Shown: positions 34,919 to 44,337 of the stretch, in pieces | How positions within the stretch are numbered: position 1 is the first letter of the stretch | Layout: each line of letters starts with the position of its first letter | Origin: Treponema sp. | GTDB lineage: Bacteria > Spirochaetota > Spirochaetia > Treponematales > Breznakiellaceae | Assembly: GCA_009777535.1 (NCBI GenBank) | Contig: WRLP01000005.1 | Location: 1 to 64,000, forward strand | Reading direction: 5' to 3' | DNA length: 64,000 bases | Position numbers and translations under genes: made by a program | The notes under the pieces: generated by a model | Told to the model about the DNA's origin: nothing | What the model saw: the letters and a program-made list of their open reading frames with translations, nothing else | The model's database searches: none

Positions 34919-35932
34919 TTACAGCAGCTTAATGCCGGTCGATTCACAGCCCGACAAAGTATCTTTATCCCAAATCGAGGATTGAACTTCGCCGATATGC
35001 GCTTTTTTCAAAAACAGCATGCAAAGGCGCGACTGCCCGATCCCGCCGCCGATCGCCAGGGGAAGTCCGCCGCCCAGCAGTTGTTTGTGATAGGGCAGAT
35101 TTCTTCGATTGTCGCAGCCGGCCATGGTTAACTGCCCGTCAAGGGCTTTTTCGTCCACGCGGATTCCCATGGACGATATTTCAAAAGCACATTCAAGCAG
35201 TTCATTCCAAAACAAAATATCTCCGTTTAACGTCCAGTCGTCGTAGTCAGGAGCGCGCCCGTCGTGTCTTATGCCCGATCGCAATAGGCCGCCTATTTGC
35301 ATTATGAACGCTGTCCTGTGTTTTTTAACGTACTCATTTTCGCGCTCTTTAGGAGAAAGTTCAGGGTACATGTCCTCCAGTTCCTGCGAGGTAACAAACG
35401 AAACCACGCGGCAAAGCCTGGCGGCGGCCTTGCCGTCCAGGTACCTTTTACCGATTTCTTCCTCTGTATCGCAAATTGCGCCAACGATTTTTTCTACGGT
35501 TTCTTTTAGGTATTCAATATTCCTTTCTGTACGGTCGATGACCTTCTCCCAGTCCCACTGATCCACATAAATAGAATGCAGGTTATCCATTTCCTCATCG
35601 CGCCGCACCGCGTTCATGTCGGTGTACAGCCCTTCGCCAACGGGTATGCCGTATTTGTGAAGTGCAATTCGTTTCCACTTTGCCAGTGACTGGACTATTT
35701 GGGCATAGCTTCCGGTTTCCAAAAGATCAAATTCAACCGGCCTTTCTATTCCATTCAAATCGTCGTTCAATCCCGAACCCGATTCGACGAACAGCGGTGC
35801 AGATACACGCATCAAATTCAGCGCGGACGAGAGCTTTTGCTCAAATATTCTTTTGATGTCGCCTATTGCTCTCTGCGTCTCGTAAACCGACAGAATCGGC
35901 TGATAACTACCGGGTATAATTAACTTTGACAT
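34919..35932 (-). CDS. asnA: Aspartate-ammonia ligase (asparagine synthetase A)
   Basis: AsnA makes asparagine from aspartate, ammonium and ATP. 337 residues, typical length, resembling class II tRNA synthetases: [15 protein letters not shown] (about 52), [15 protein letters not shown] (about 77), [11 protein letters not shown] and the C-terminal [14 protein letters not shown]. It lies between gdhA and glnN (11 and 5 bases), as part of a set of ammonium-using enzymes. Confidence 0.96.
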   Translation of the reverse strand: MSKLIIPGSYQPILSVYETQRAIGDIKRIFEQKLSSALNLMRVSAPLFVESGSGLNDDLNGIERPVEFDLLETGSYAQIVQSLAKWKRIALHKYGIPVGEGLYTDMNAVRRDEEMDNLHSIYVDQWDWEKVIDRTERNIEYLKETVEKIVGAICDTEEEIGKRYLDGKAAARLCRVVSFVTSQELEDMYPELSPKERENEYVKKHRTAFIMQIGGLLRSGIRHDGRAPDYDDWTLNGDILFWNELLECAFEISSMGIRVDEKALDGQLTMAGCDNRRNLPYHKQLLGGGLPLAIGGGIGQSRLCMLFLKKAHIGEVQSSIWDKDTLSGCESTGIKLL

Positions 35933-35942
35933 AAAACTTTTC

Positions 35943-37274
35943 TCAGATGATACCCTGCAGCATCATTACTTCGCAAACCTTTACAAAGCCCCCGATATTC
36001 GCGCCGGCGACAAGGTCGTTCTTTGTCGCATAATGTTCCGCTGTCTCTGAAACCTGCTTGTAAATATTTTGCATAATACCCTGAAGTTTTTTATCGACTT
36101 CTTCAAACGGCCAGAACAGCCTTCCGCTGTTTTGTGCCATCTCCAGTGCTGATACGGCAACCCCGCCGGCATTGGACGCTTTGCCCGGCGCGTATATTAC
36201 GCCGCTTTTATGCAACAGCTCTACTGCTTCCAGCGTAGTGGACATATTGGAACCTTCGGCAACTGCAAGACAGTTGTTTTTTATCAAAACTTTTGCATCA
36301 TCTTCGTTTAATTCATTTTGCGTAGCGCAGGGAAGGGCGACATCGCATGGCACCTGCCAAACAGAGCCCTTGTCGAAATATTCAGCGCCCTTGCGGTGTT
36401 TTACATACTCGCTTATTCTGCCCCTTTGTTTTTCTTTAATGAGCTTGACTGTTTCCAGGTCGATGCCATCAGGATCAAGCACATAACCGCTCGAATCGGA
36501 TACTGTCAGCACCTTGGCGCCTAACTGCGTGGCTTTTTCTGCGGCGTAAATCGCTACATTGCCGGCGCCGGAAACCAGAACTCTTTTTCCCTGGAACGTC
36601 GTCTTTAAGGAAGATAATATCTGCTCGGCAAAATACACAAGCCCGTATCCGGTTGCCTCCTTGCGCGCAAGAGATCCCCCGTAACACAGGGACTTGCCGG
36701 TGTAAGTACCGTCTACAAGACCTGTAAGCCGCTTGTACTGCCCGTACATATAGCCGATTTCTCTGGCCCCAACGCCGATATCACCCGCCGGTACATCTGT
36801 ATCAGCGCCGATATGGCGGTACAATTCGTTCATAAAACTCTGACAAAACCCCATAACCTCCCGGTCGGATTTTCCTTTCGGGTCAAAATCAGAACCGCCT
36901 TTCCCGCCGCCGATGGGAAGCCCGGTCAGCGAGTTCTTAAAGATTTGTTCAAACCCCAAAAATTTTATTGTGCTGAGGGTTACGCTCGGATGGAACCTGA
37001 GCCCGCCCTTATACGGCCCGATTGCACTGTTGAATTGAACACGGTACCCGCGGTTCACATGCACCGCCCCTGAATCGTCTACCCAGGGCACCCTGAAAAT
37101 GATCTGGCGCTCAGGTTCGACCAGGCGTTCTAAAATTCCAGCTTTCTCACATTCGCGATGCTCGTCCAGATACGGCTGAAGCGTCGGCAAAATTTCCGTA
37201 AGTGTTTGATGGAATTCCGGCTGTCCGGGATTCTTCGCTTTTGTGTCCTCCAATACCTTCATTGAGTATGACAT
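35943..37274 (-). CDS. gdhA: NADP-type glutamate dehydrogenase
   Basis: Makes glutamate from 2-oxoglutarate and ammonium. 443 residues, hexameric small GDH type, with LPIGGGKGGSDFDP (catalytic Lys, about 125), PAGDIGVGAREIGY (about 163) and the nucleotide site VSGAGNVAIYAAEKA (about 237). AGGAG precedes the ATG. It leads the operon and is preceded by an intrinsic terminator that also overlaps an ANTAR-like loop (see that entry). Confidence 0.95.
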   Translation of the reverse strand: MSYSMKVLEDTKAKNPGQPEFHQTLTEILPTLQPYLDEHRECEKAGILERLVEPERQIIFRVPWVDDSGAVHVNRGYRVQFNSAIGPYKGGLRFHPSVTLSTIKFLGFEQIFKNSLTGLPIGGGKGGSDFDPKGKSDREVMGFCQSFMNELYRHIGADTDVPAGDIGVGAREIGYMYGQYKRLTGLVDGTYTGKSLCYGGSLARKEATGYGLVYFAEQILSSLKTTFQGKRVLVSGAGNVAIYAAEKATQLGAKVLTVSDSSGYVLDPDGIDLETVKLIKEKQRGRISEYVKHRKGAEYFDKGSVWQVPCDVALPCATQNELNEDDAKVLIKNNCLAVAEGSNMSTTLEAVELLHKSGVIYAPGKASNAGGVAVSALEMAQNSGRLFWPFEEVDKKLQGIMQNIYKQVSETAEHYATKNDLVAGANIGGFVKVCEVMMLQGII

Positions 37275-37297
37275 AATGGTTCTCCTCCAAAAAATTG

Positions 37298-37356
37298 AAA
37301 AAAAAAGTGTTCACCGGCAGGCAGATTTTTGCCAATACCGACAAACACCATTGTTT
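37298..37356 (-). terminator. Intrinsic terminator/attenuator before gdhA
   Basis: On the minus strand a stem between 37330-37348 and 37307-37323 (GTGTT...AACAC outer, GGCA...TGCC inner, several G-U pairs) is followed by nine U (37298-37306). It lies 33-74 bases before gdhA and can end dtxR transcripts. The 5' arm overlaps another hairpin, AAAC-AATGGT-GTTT (37343-37356), whose six-base loop has A1 and G4. The two hairpins exclude each other, as in antitermination leaders. Confidence 0.6.
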
Positions 37357-37377
37357 ACCATGCCTTTTTACCATTTT

Positions 37378-37755
37378 TTAGCTGTTCGTGTCAATATGTT
37401 TGCGGATAGCCGAAAAACTTTTTTCGCTTAAAACATGCTCCATTTTACAGGCGTCCTGTACAGCTGTTTTTTTATCTACACCCAGAGAAATGAGCCAGTC
37501 AGAAATAGCCACATGCCTTTCATACATCCTCTCCGCTATTTTTCGCCCTTTTCCTGTAAGCGTGATGTGGCCCTCATCGTCTACGGTTATATACCCTTTG
37601 GCACGAAGGTTTTTCATGGCAACACTTACGCTTGGTTTGCTGTATTCCAGCTCGTTTACTATATCGATAGAGCGAACCCGCTCCCCCCTATGGCTCAATA
37701 TCAGAATTGTTTCAAGATAGTTTTCCGCTGATTCGTGGACGTTCAATGTTTTCAC
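37378..37755 (-). CDS. DtxR/MntR-family metal-dependent repressor
   Basis: A ~125-residue repressor: winged helix (LNVHESAENYLETIL, then DIVNELEYSKPSVSVAMKNL) and dimerization/metal-binding part (ERHVAISDWLISLGVD, CKMEHVLS). It lacks the C-terminal SH3 domain of DtxR, so it resembles MntR-length proteins. Metal ligands Glu/His/Cys are present, including the CKMEH segment. It diverges from feoA, with palindromes between that are probably its operators, so it likely senses Fe2+ (or Mn2+) and represses feo. Start uncertain: GTG 37755 (no RBS; a TACAAT -10 is ~7 bases upstream, so possibly leaderless) or TTG 37773. Confidence 0.85.
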   Translation of the reverse strand: MKTLNVHESAENYLETILILSHRGERVRSIDIVNELEYSKPSVSVAMKNLRAKGYITVDDEGHITLTGKGRKIAERMYERHVAISDWLISLGVDKKTAVQDACKMEHVLSEKSFSAIRKHIDTNS

Positions 37756-37846
37756 CCTGATATTGTACCACAAACCACACGAAAAAAGTCAGTGAAGGCC
37801 TGTGCCGGTTTGCGGTAAAAAATGAGTATTTTTATCAAAAAAAAGC

Positions 37847-37875
37847 TTGACATTGGAGTTAGTCTTTGCTAACCT
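37847..37875 (+). promoter_or_regulatory. feo promoter with internal operator
   Basis: A consensus TTGACA (37847-37852) is followed after 17 bases by TAACCT (37870-37875). The palindrome GTTAGTCTTTGCTAAC (37858-37873) occupies the spacer and part of the -10 element. Its GTTAG/CTAAC arms resemble the core of DtxR-type boxes (TTAGGTTAGCCTAACCTAA). Confidence 0.65.
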
Positions 37876-37879
37876 TTAA

Positions 37880-37901
37880 TTAGTTAGTTATAACTTACTA
37901 A
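37880..37901 (+). promoter_or_regulatory. Second palindromic operator candidate
   Basis: A 22-bp palindrome with halves TTAGTTAGTTA and TAACTTACTAA, symmetrical apart from one base pair. It lies just after the -10 of the feo promoter and shares TTAG/CTAA ends with the first site. The likely binder is the adjacent DtxR/MntR-type protein. Confidence 0.6.
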
Positions 37902-37948
37902 AAGATGCTAAATCCGGCAGAAATACATGTCCGGGGAGAAAATGGACA

Positions 37949-38170
37949 ATGCAGACCCTTAAAGAGATAAAACCAGGGGCAACAGTTAGGATCACAAAGG
38001 TGAGAGGGGCGGGGCCTGTTAAACGCCGTATCATGGAAATGGGCGTCACCAAAGGGACGGAAGTTCATGTCCGCAAGGTTGCCCCCCTTGGCGATCCGCT
38101 GGAAATCGCAATACGGGGCTATGAGCTTTCCCTGCGAAAAGCGGACGCCGAACTGATAGAAGTAGAGTGA
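37949..38170 (+). CDS. feoA: Ferrous iron transport protein A
   Basis: A 73-residue SH3-like FeoA, a cytoplasmic partner of FeoB. It has the family's pattern: IKPGATVRITKVRGAGPVKRRIMEMG, then KGTEVHVRKVAPLGDPLEI. It starts at ATG 37949 and ends 15 bases before the FeoB ATG. It is the first gene after the iron-type operators. Confidence 0.92.
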   Translation: MQTLKEIKPGATVRITKVRGAGPVKRRIMEMGVTKGTEVHVRKVAPLGDPLEIAIRGYELSLRKADAELIEVE

Positions 38171-38185
38171 GGCTTGTACAAAACT

Positions 38186-40339
38186 ATGCCGATAAAGATT
38201 GCGCTTGCCGGAAACCCCAACAGCGGCAAGACAACTCTGTTTAACGCCCTGACCGGTTCGAACCAATTTGTAGGAAACTGGCCGGGCGTAACTGTGGAAA
38301 AGAAAGAGGGCAAATTAAAGGGTTATGATGATGTAACCGCTACCGACCTGCCCGGCATCTACTCGCTTTCTCCATATTCACCGGAAGAAGTGGTCGCCCG
38401 CGATTACCTGACAGGAGAGCGGCCCGACGCCATTTTGAATGTTATTGACAGTACAAATCTGGAGCGCAATCTGTTTCTTACGACTCAATTAACAGAGCTT
38501 GGTATTCCTGTTGTTGCCGCACTTAACATGATGGATATTATTAATCGGAACGGAGATAAAATTGATACCGTCCGGCTTGCCAAAGAACTTGGCTGCTGTG
38601 TCGTAGAGATTTCCGCGCTAAAGGGCGAGGGCGTTTCGCAGGTGGCGGAAGCGGCGGTTAAGGCAGCGGGCGGCGCGAAAACAGTCCCCCAGCACTGTTT
38701 TTCAGGCGGCGTGGAGCATACACTGGCGCATATCGAAGAAGCCGTGCTTCATGATCTGCCGCAGGAACAGCAGAGATTTTTTGCCATCAAGCTGTTTGAG
38801 CGGGACAGTAAAATAATAGAAAAACTGAAACTGAGTCCTGAACAGGTTGCGCATATCGAAGAAGACATAAAACGGCGGGAAGCGGAACTGGACGACGACA
38901 GCGAAAGCATTATTACCGCCGAGCGTTATGCGTATATCGATTCAATTATCAGGGACTGCATAAAAATCAGGAACAGGGGCCGGCTGAGCGTATCAGATAA
39001 AATAGACAAGATTGTAACAAACCGAATCCTGGCGCTTCCCATCTTTGCGGCAGTCATGTTTATTGTTTACTTTGTTTCGGTTACCACGGCGGGCAGGATT
39101 GCCACCGGCTGGGCTGCCGAGGGCGTATTCGGCAGGGGCTGGAATCTTTTCGGCCTATGGGTTCCCGGTATCCCCGTCTTGCTGGGAAATTTTCTTCAGG
39201 CAATAAACTGCGCACAATGGCTGCAAAGTTTGATTCTGGACGGCATTGTTGCAGGCGTCGGCTCGGTACTGGGCTTTTTGCCGCAGATGTTTATCCTTTT
39301 TATTTTTCTTGCGTTTCTGGAAGCCTGCGGTTATATGGCGCGTATCGCCTTTATCATGGACAGAATTTTCCGCCGCTTCGGATTGTCGGGTAAATCCTTT
39401 ATTCCGATTCTGATCGGCACAGGCTGCGGAGTTCCCGGTATTATGGCGTCCCGGACGATCGAGAACGACCGTGACCGGAAAATGACCATTATGACCACTA
39501 CCTTTATTCCGTGTTCAGCCAAACTGCCGGTTATCGCGCTGATTGCCGGCGCTCTGTTCGGCGGAACATGGTGGGTTGCACCCAGCGCCTACTTTGCAGG
39601 TATCGCGGCAATTATCTGTTCCGGCGTTATTTTGAAGAAAACAAAAATGTTCTCCGGCGATGCGGCGCCCTTTGTCATGGAACTCCCCGCCTATCACTGG
39701 CCGACCGTGAAAAATATTCTGCGCAGCATGTGGGAGCGCGGCTATTCATTCATCAAAAAAGCGGGGACTATCATACTTCTGGCGTCCATATTTATTTGGC
39801 TTGCTTCCAACCTTGGCTGGGGAGATGAAGGTTTTGGATTCGTCGACATGAATAAAAGTGTTCTGGCGGGATTTGGCGGGGTTATTGCTCCCATCTTTGC
39901 GCCGCTGGGCTGGGGAAACTGGCAGGCTACTGTCGCCGCCCTCACCGGCCTGATAGCGAAAGAAAATGTAGTGGGCACTTTCGGCGTCCTGTACGGTTTT
40001 GGCCTGTCTGCCGGAGATGAAACTGAAATATGGGGTTTGCTGGCTTCCGGTTTTACCGCGCTGACCGCCTACTCATTTTTGATATTTAACCTGTTATGCG
40101 CTCCATGCGTTGCCGCAATGGCAGCCATCAGGCGTGAAATGAACAGCATAAAATGGTTCCTGGCGGCTGTAGGCTATCAGTGCGCCCTGGCTTATTTTGC
40201 TTCGTTTTGCATTTATCAATTCGGTATGCTGTTAGCGGGTAACTTTGGATTTTGGACTGTTATGGCATTTCTGTTGGCGGCAGGGTTTTTGTTTCTTCTG
40301 TTCCGTCCGGCAGTTAAAAGAAAGGAAGCGAAGTTATGA
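38186..40339 (+). CDS. feoB: Ferrous iron transporter B
   Basis: FeoB imports Fe2+ under anaerobic conditions. The ~717 residues have an N-terminal G domain (G1 GNPNSGKTT, G3 DLPGIYSL, G4 NMMD), a helical spacer with an acidic stretch (about 190-270), and a membrane part with the two Gate motifs; the Cys-containing GTGCGVPGIMASRT block is near 417. ATG 38186 is chosen because it places MPIKIALAGNP at the N-terminus; a TTG at 38174 is too close to the RBS. The ATG of the small partner gene overlaps the FeoB stop. Confidence 0.95.
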   Translation: MPIKIALAGNPNSGKTTLFNALTGSNQFVGNWPGVTVEKKEGKLKGYDDVTATDLPGIYSLSPYSPEEVVARDYLTGERPDAILNVIDSTNLERNLFLTTQLTELGIPVVAALNMMDIINRNGDKIDTVRLAKELGCCVVEISALKGEGVSQVAEAAVKAAGGAKTVPQHCFSGGVEHTLAHIEEAVLHDLPQEQQRFFAIKLFERDSKIIEKLKLSPEQVAHIEEDIKRREAELDDDSESIITAERYAYIDSIIRDCIKIRNRGRLSVSDKIDKIVTNRILALPIFAAVMFIVYFVSVTTAGRIATGWAAEGVFGRGWNLFGLWVPGIPVLLGNFLQAINCAQWLQSLILDGIVAGVGSVLGFLPQMFILFIFLAFLEACGYMARIAFIMDRIFRRFGLSGKSFIPILIGTGCGVPGIMASRTIENDRDRKMTIMTTTFIPCSAKLPVIALIAGALFGGTWWVAPSAYFAGIAAIICSGVILKKTKMFSGDAAPFVMELPAYHWPTVKNILRSMWERGYSFIKKAGTIILLASIFIWLASNLGWGDEGFGFVDMNKSVLAGFGGVIAPIFAPLGWGNWQATVAALTGLIAKENVVGTFGVLYGFGLSAGDETEIWGLLASGFTALTAYSFLIFNLLCAPCVAAMAAIRREMNSIKWFLAAVGYQCALAYFASFCIYQFGMLLAGNFGFWTVMAFLLAAGFLFLLFRPAVKRKEAKL

Positions 40340-40509
40340 CTTTTTTAACGGAAAACATAGGAACGATTCTTACAGGGCTGGTTTTGCTTGGTATTGTTTC
40401 GGCGATCATACTGAAGATTCGTCGTGATAGAAAAAAGAACAAATGCGCCGGGTGTTCTTTTAACTGCACAGCCCGCAGTTGCTCACTTGAAATATCTGAC
40501 CCCCGCTGA
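40336..40509 (+). CDS. FeoB-associated Cys-rich membrane protein
   Basis: A 57-residue protein whose ATG overlaps the feoB stop (ATGA). One membrane helix (about 8-26) is followed by a basic stretch (KIRRDRKKNK) and a Cys-rich tail, CAGCSFNCTARSC. This matches the FeoB-associated Cys-rich membrane proteins found after feoB in many anaerobes; the cysteines may bind iron on the cytoplasmic side. The last 27 bases run antisense to the purL 3' end. Confidence 0.85.
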   Translation: MTFLTENIGTILTGLVLLGIVSAIILKIRRDRKKNKCAGCSFNCTARSCSLEISDPR

Positions 40510-43500
40510 AAATATATCCATTGTCTTTTCCCCGGGCACGTTTTTTAACAGTCCTTCTCCGGCGCGTTCGACATGACCCATCTTGCCCAATATCCTGCCG
40601 CAGGGGGAAATGAGCCCCTCGATTGCATACATCGAACCATTTGGGTTATTCGGCATCCTTGCGGCGGGGCGGCCGGTATCATCAACATACTGCGTGCATA
40701 TCCTTCCGGAGTTTTTCAACGACAACAGTGTGTCTTCGCCGGCAATCAGCCGTCCCTCCCCGTGGGAAATCGCTGTCATGAAAATATCGCCGACCTTTAC
40801 ATTCGACAGCCACGGCGAATCGACCGATGTTACACGCACAGGACACAATGCCGATACATGACGGCCGATATTGTTGTAATACAATGTTGCGCTGTTTTCT
40901 GTCATCGCGGCTATTTTGCCGAAGGGCAAAAGCCCCAGCTTAATTAAAGCCTGAAAGCCGTTGCAAATTCCAAGGATGAGTCCCTGCCTCTTTTCGAGAA
41001 GCTCTGTGACTGCCTCGGTAACTTTTGGAGAGCGGAAAGCGGTTGCGATAAATTTTGCGCTTCCGTCGGGTTCATCGCCGCCGGAAAAGCCGCCTGGAAT
41101 GGCTATTATCTGCGAATTTTTGATAAGGGCGGCAAGACTCTCTGCCGAAGCCTTTATATCCTGTGTGTTTTGGTTTTTGAAAATAAAGATTTCTGTCTTT
41201 GCGCCGGCGTCCAAAAACTTTTTTGACGTATCGTACTCGCAGTTTGTTCCCGGAAAAACAGGAATTAACACTCTGGGAGATGCAAATTTTTCGCCGCTGT
41301 ACATTTGAAAAGTTTTTTTGCTGAAATCTGCCTGCCCAGCGTCAACATTTTGTGCAAGACGGGCGCTAATGGGAAATACTGATGCAAGGGTTTTCAGGTA
41401 CGCATCTTCGGCTGTTTTAACAGGCAGGCTGTTCTTTTCAAAAACAAACCCTTCTCCACCGGCTGTCCCGATAAATTGCGGCGAGAACTCCTTAAGGAGC
41501 GAAATATCGCCGGCAATCAGAATGTCGGCAAGGCAGGGATAGAATAAATCTTCGCCGCTGTACTCGAACTTAAACCCCAGGCCATTGCCAAGGCATGATT
41601 TTGCGATAGCTGCCGCCGCGCCGCCGGTTTCTACAACAGTACAAAAATCAATTTTTCCGCCGTCGATATTTGCGGAAATAACTTTCATCAGTTTTACGAA
41701 AAATTCATAATCGAGGCAGAGTGAAGGCGTGCGGGGTATTGCAATTCTGTAAACTTTGGCGCCGTTGTATAATACATTACTTATCAGTTCTGACGCCTTT
41801 GCCGGCGCAAGTGCGAATGATATCAGTGTGGGCGGTACATCCAAATCCATAAAAGAGCCGCTCATTGAATCTTTTCCGCCTATTGCGCCGAGCCCCAGCC
41901 CAAGCTGTGCAGATAACGCGCCAAGCATCGCGGAGACAGGCTCGCCCCAGCGCTCAGGATCGCCAGACAGTTTTTTGAAATATTCCTGAAATGATAAATA
42001 TATCCCGTCAAAGGGCGTTCCGGCGGCGCATACCTTCGCTACGGAAAGCAGCACCGAATATTGGGCTCCCACAAAAGGGCTTTGGCTCATTAGATACGGA
42101 TCGAAGCCCCATGCGGCGACGGTCGCGGTGTCGGTATCAAGTGGATAAACCGGCAGCTTAGCCGCCATGGCGATCGCCGGCGTTAGCTGCTTTGCGCCGC
42201 CGAAGGGCATGAATACGCTGCCCGCGCCAATGGTCGAATCGAACATTTCGCTCATGCCCTTATTGGAAGCGACATTCAGCCTTTTAAGTTCCGCCGTAAG
42301 CGCACCGGTATAATCGCCGTTTTTAAGGAAGGGAGCGGCTTCGGCCGAAGATTCGTTCATATAAAGCGGGATTTCATCTTTTATTACAGCAGATGCGGTT
42401 TGCTTTACGCCATTGGAAGATAAAAGCGAACGCTTTAGATTGACGATTTCGCGCCCGCTAAAATTCATTATCATGCGATTTGTGTCTGTTACAAGGGCAA
42501 CAGATGTTGCCTTTAAATTTTCGGCAGCGCACAATTCGATCATTTTGTTAAGATTTTCCGGTGCGATAACAACGGCCATACGTTCCTGGGATTCCGAGAT
42601 GGCAAGCTCTGTGCCGCTGAGCCCTTCGTATTTTTTGGGGACTGCGTCCAGGTTTATCAAAAGCCCGTCTGCCAGTTCCCCGATGGCGACACAGACGCCG
42701 CCTGCGCCGAAGTCATTGCAGCGTTTGATAAGCCGCGAGCAGTCGGGGTTGCGGAACAGCCTTTGGATTTTTCGTTCTGTTATGGGGTTTCCCTTTTGAA
42801 CTTCGGCGCCGCTTGTTTCGATGCTGAGCGAATCATGCGCTTTTGATGAACCTGTCGCGCCTCCGCAGCCGTCCCTGCCGGTTTCACCGCCGATTAAAAG
42901 AATAATGTCGCCTGCCTGCGGTTGTTTGCGTATAACATTTTCCGCCGGTGCGGCGCCAACGACAAAGCCCGCTTCGAGCCTTTTTGCCGCATAGCCTCTG
43001 TGGTACACCTCCGCGACGATTCCTGTTGCCAGGCCTATTTGATTGCCGTAGGAGGAAAAGCCCCTTGCCGCCTCTTTTGATATAATTCTCTGCGGCAGCT
43101 TGCCCGGCATTGTATTATCTACCGCAGCTAAAATGTCAGCCGCGCCTGTAACGCGCATGGCATGATAGACATACGCCCTGCCGGAAAGCGGATCGCGGAT
43201 TGCGCCGCCAAGGCACGTCGCCGCTCCTCCGAAGGGCTCTATCTCTGTGGGGTGGTTGTGGGTTTCATTTTTGAACATCACGAGGTAGTCTTTATCGCCG
43301 CCGCTGGTCTGTGCTGTAACCTTAATGGAGCAGGCGTTTATTTCTTCCGATTCGTCCAAAGCTGCAAGAAGCCCCCTGCCTTTCAGCTCACGCACGCCAA
43401 TTGTCGCCATATCCATAAGACATTCGTACTTTTCCGGCCGGCTGTTATAATGCTTTTTGAATAATCGCCTGTATTCGTTATACGCTTCTTCAATTTCGGG

Positions 43501-44241
43501 AATTTTGGAATTAAATCGAATGTCTTTAAGCTCTGTCAGAAAGGTAGTGTGCCGGCAGTGATCCGACCAGTATGTATCGAGTACGCGGATTTCTGTTTCG
43601 GTAGGCTCCCTGCCTTCGCCGGAAAAGTACTGTTGTACAAATTCAATGTCGCCGGCGCTCATGGCAAGCGCGTACTGCTGCCGAAAAGCCTGTAGCTGCG
43701 CCTTGTCAAAGGAGCGAAAGCCTTCAATTTCTTTTACCGGCTCAGGCGGTAAAACTTTTTGTGTTAAACTTGACGGCTTTTCGCCGGACGCAATGCGCGA
43801 ATCCACAGGATTAACCAGATAGTTTTGGATTTTTTCTATATTTGCCGCGCCGGCCAGCGCATAAACCGTCGCGCACCGTACTGTTGGGCGCTTCCCCATC
43901 GTTAAAAGCTGAACACATTGCGCGGCGGAATCAGCCCTTAAATCGTACTGCCCGGGCAGGTATTCGACTGCGAAGACGGTATATTCCTTTAAGGCCGGCA
44001 GGCTCTCCAAATAGACATCATCAACCGGCGGCTCAGAAAAAACCGTCTTTATTGCAGTATCAAAATCACCGTCTTTAAGCCCCTCGATATCGTACCGCAG
44101 GAAAATTCTTAAAGAGCTGATTGATTCTTTAAGCTGGGTGTTTAATTCCAGACGCAGATTATCCGCAAGGCTGCTAACAGTTGGTTTTTTTTCAACAAAG
44201 ATTCTTCGTATCATTTGATTTGCTTGTGGTTTATGTATCAT
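40483..44241 (-). CDS. purL: Phosphoribosylformylglycinamidine synthase
   Basis: A 1252-residue single-chain FGAM synthase, the fourth step of purine synthesis, which takes its amide nitrogen from glutamine. It has the large synthetase part (FKNETHNHPTEIEPFGGAATC near 328; GGETGRDGCGGATGSS near 452) and a C-terminal glutaminase domain (PVFPGTNCEYD near 992; nucleophile in GICNGFQALIKLG). This fused clostridial type differs from the split PurLQS type. It ends convergent to the feo genes and stands alone. Confidence 0.94.
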   Translation of the reverse strand: MIHKPQANQMIRRIFVEKKPTVSSLADNLRLELNTQLKESISSLRIFLRYDIEGLKDGDFDTAIKTVFSEPPVDDVYLESLPALKEYTVFAVEYLPGQYDLRADSAAQCVQLLTMGKRPTVRCATVYALAGAANIEKIQNYLVNPVDSRIASGEKPSSLTQKVLPPEPVKEIEGFRSFDKAQLQAFRQQYALAMSAGDIEFVQQYFSGEGREPTETEIRVLDTYWSDHCRHTTFLTELKDIRFNSKIPEIEEAYNEYRRLFKKHYNSRPEKYECLMDMATIGVRELKGRGLLAALDESEEINACSIKVTAQTSGGDKDYLVMFKNETHNHPTEIEPFGGAATCLGGAIRDPLSGRAYVYHAMRVTGAADILAAVDNTMPGKLPQRIISKEAARGFSSYGNQIGLATGIVAEVYHRGYAAKRLEAGFVVGAAPAENVIRKQPQAGDIILLIGGETGRDGCGGATGSSKAHDSLSIETSGAEVQKGNPITERKIQRLFRNPDCSRLIKRCNDFGAGGVCVAIGELADGLLINLDAVPKKYEGLSGTELAISESQERMAVVIAPENLNKMIELCAAENLKATSVALVTDTNRMIMNFSGREIVNLKRSLLSSNGVKQTASAVIKDEIPLYMNESSAEAAPFLKNGDYTGALTAELKRLNVASNKGMSEMFDSTIGAGSVFMPFGGAKQLTPAIAMAAKLPVYPLDTDTATVAAWGFDPYLMSQSPFVGAQYSVLLSVAKVCAAGTPFDGIYLSFQEYFKKLSGDPERWGEPVSAMLGALSAQLGLGLGAIGGKDSMSGSFMDLDVPPTLISFALAPAKASELISNVLYNGAKVYRIAIPRTPSLCLDYEFFVKLMKVISANIDGGKIDFCTVVETGGAAAAIAKSCLGNGLGFKFEYSGEDLFYPCLADILIAGDISLLKEFSPQFIGTAGGEGFVFEKNSLPVKTAEDAYLKTLASVFPISARLAQNVDAGQADFSKKTFQMYSGEKFASPRVLIPVFPGTNCEYDTSKKFLDAGAKTEIFIFKNQNTQDIKASAESLAALIKNSQIIAIPGGFSGGDEPDGSAKFIATAFRSPKVTEAVTELLEKRQGLILGICNGFQALIKLGLLPFGKIAAMTENSATLYYNNIGRHVSALCPVRVTSVDSPWLSNVKVGDIFMTAISHGEGRLIAGEDTLLSLKNSGRICTQYVDDTGRPAARMPNNPNGSMYAIEGLISPCGRILGKMGHVERAGEGLLKNVPGEKTMDIFSAGVRYFK

Positions 44242-44295
44242 ATTACCACTGGGCTAGTCAAGTGGAAATTTACAGAAATACTTTTAGGTAAATCG

Positions 44296-44324
44296 AGGGG
44301 CTGCCCTTTTTCCAGACAGCCCCT
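44296..44324 (-). terminator. Hairpin after lipoprotein gene
   Basis: AGGGGCTG (44296-44303) pairs perfectly with CAGCCCCT (44317-44324), 14 bases after the lipoprotein stop. No long U run follows on the minus strand (only ATTT), so it is a weak intrinsic terminator candidate. Confidence 0.45.
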
Positions 44325-44337
44325 GATAATTGATGTT

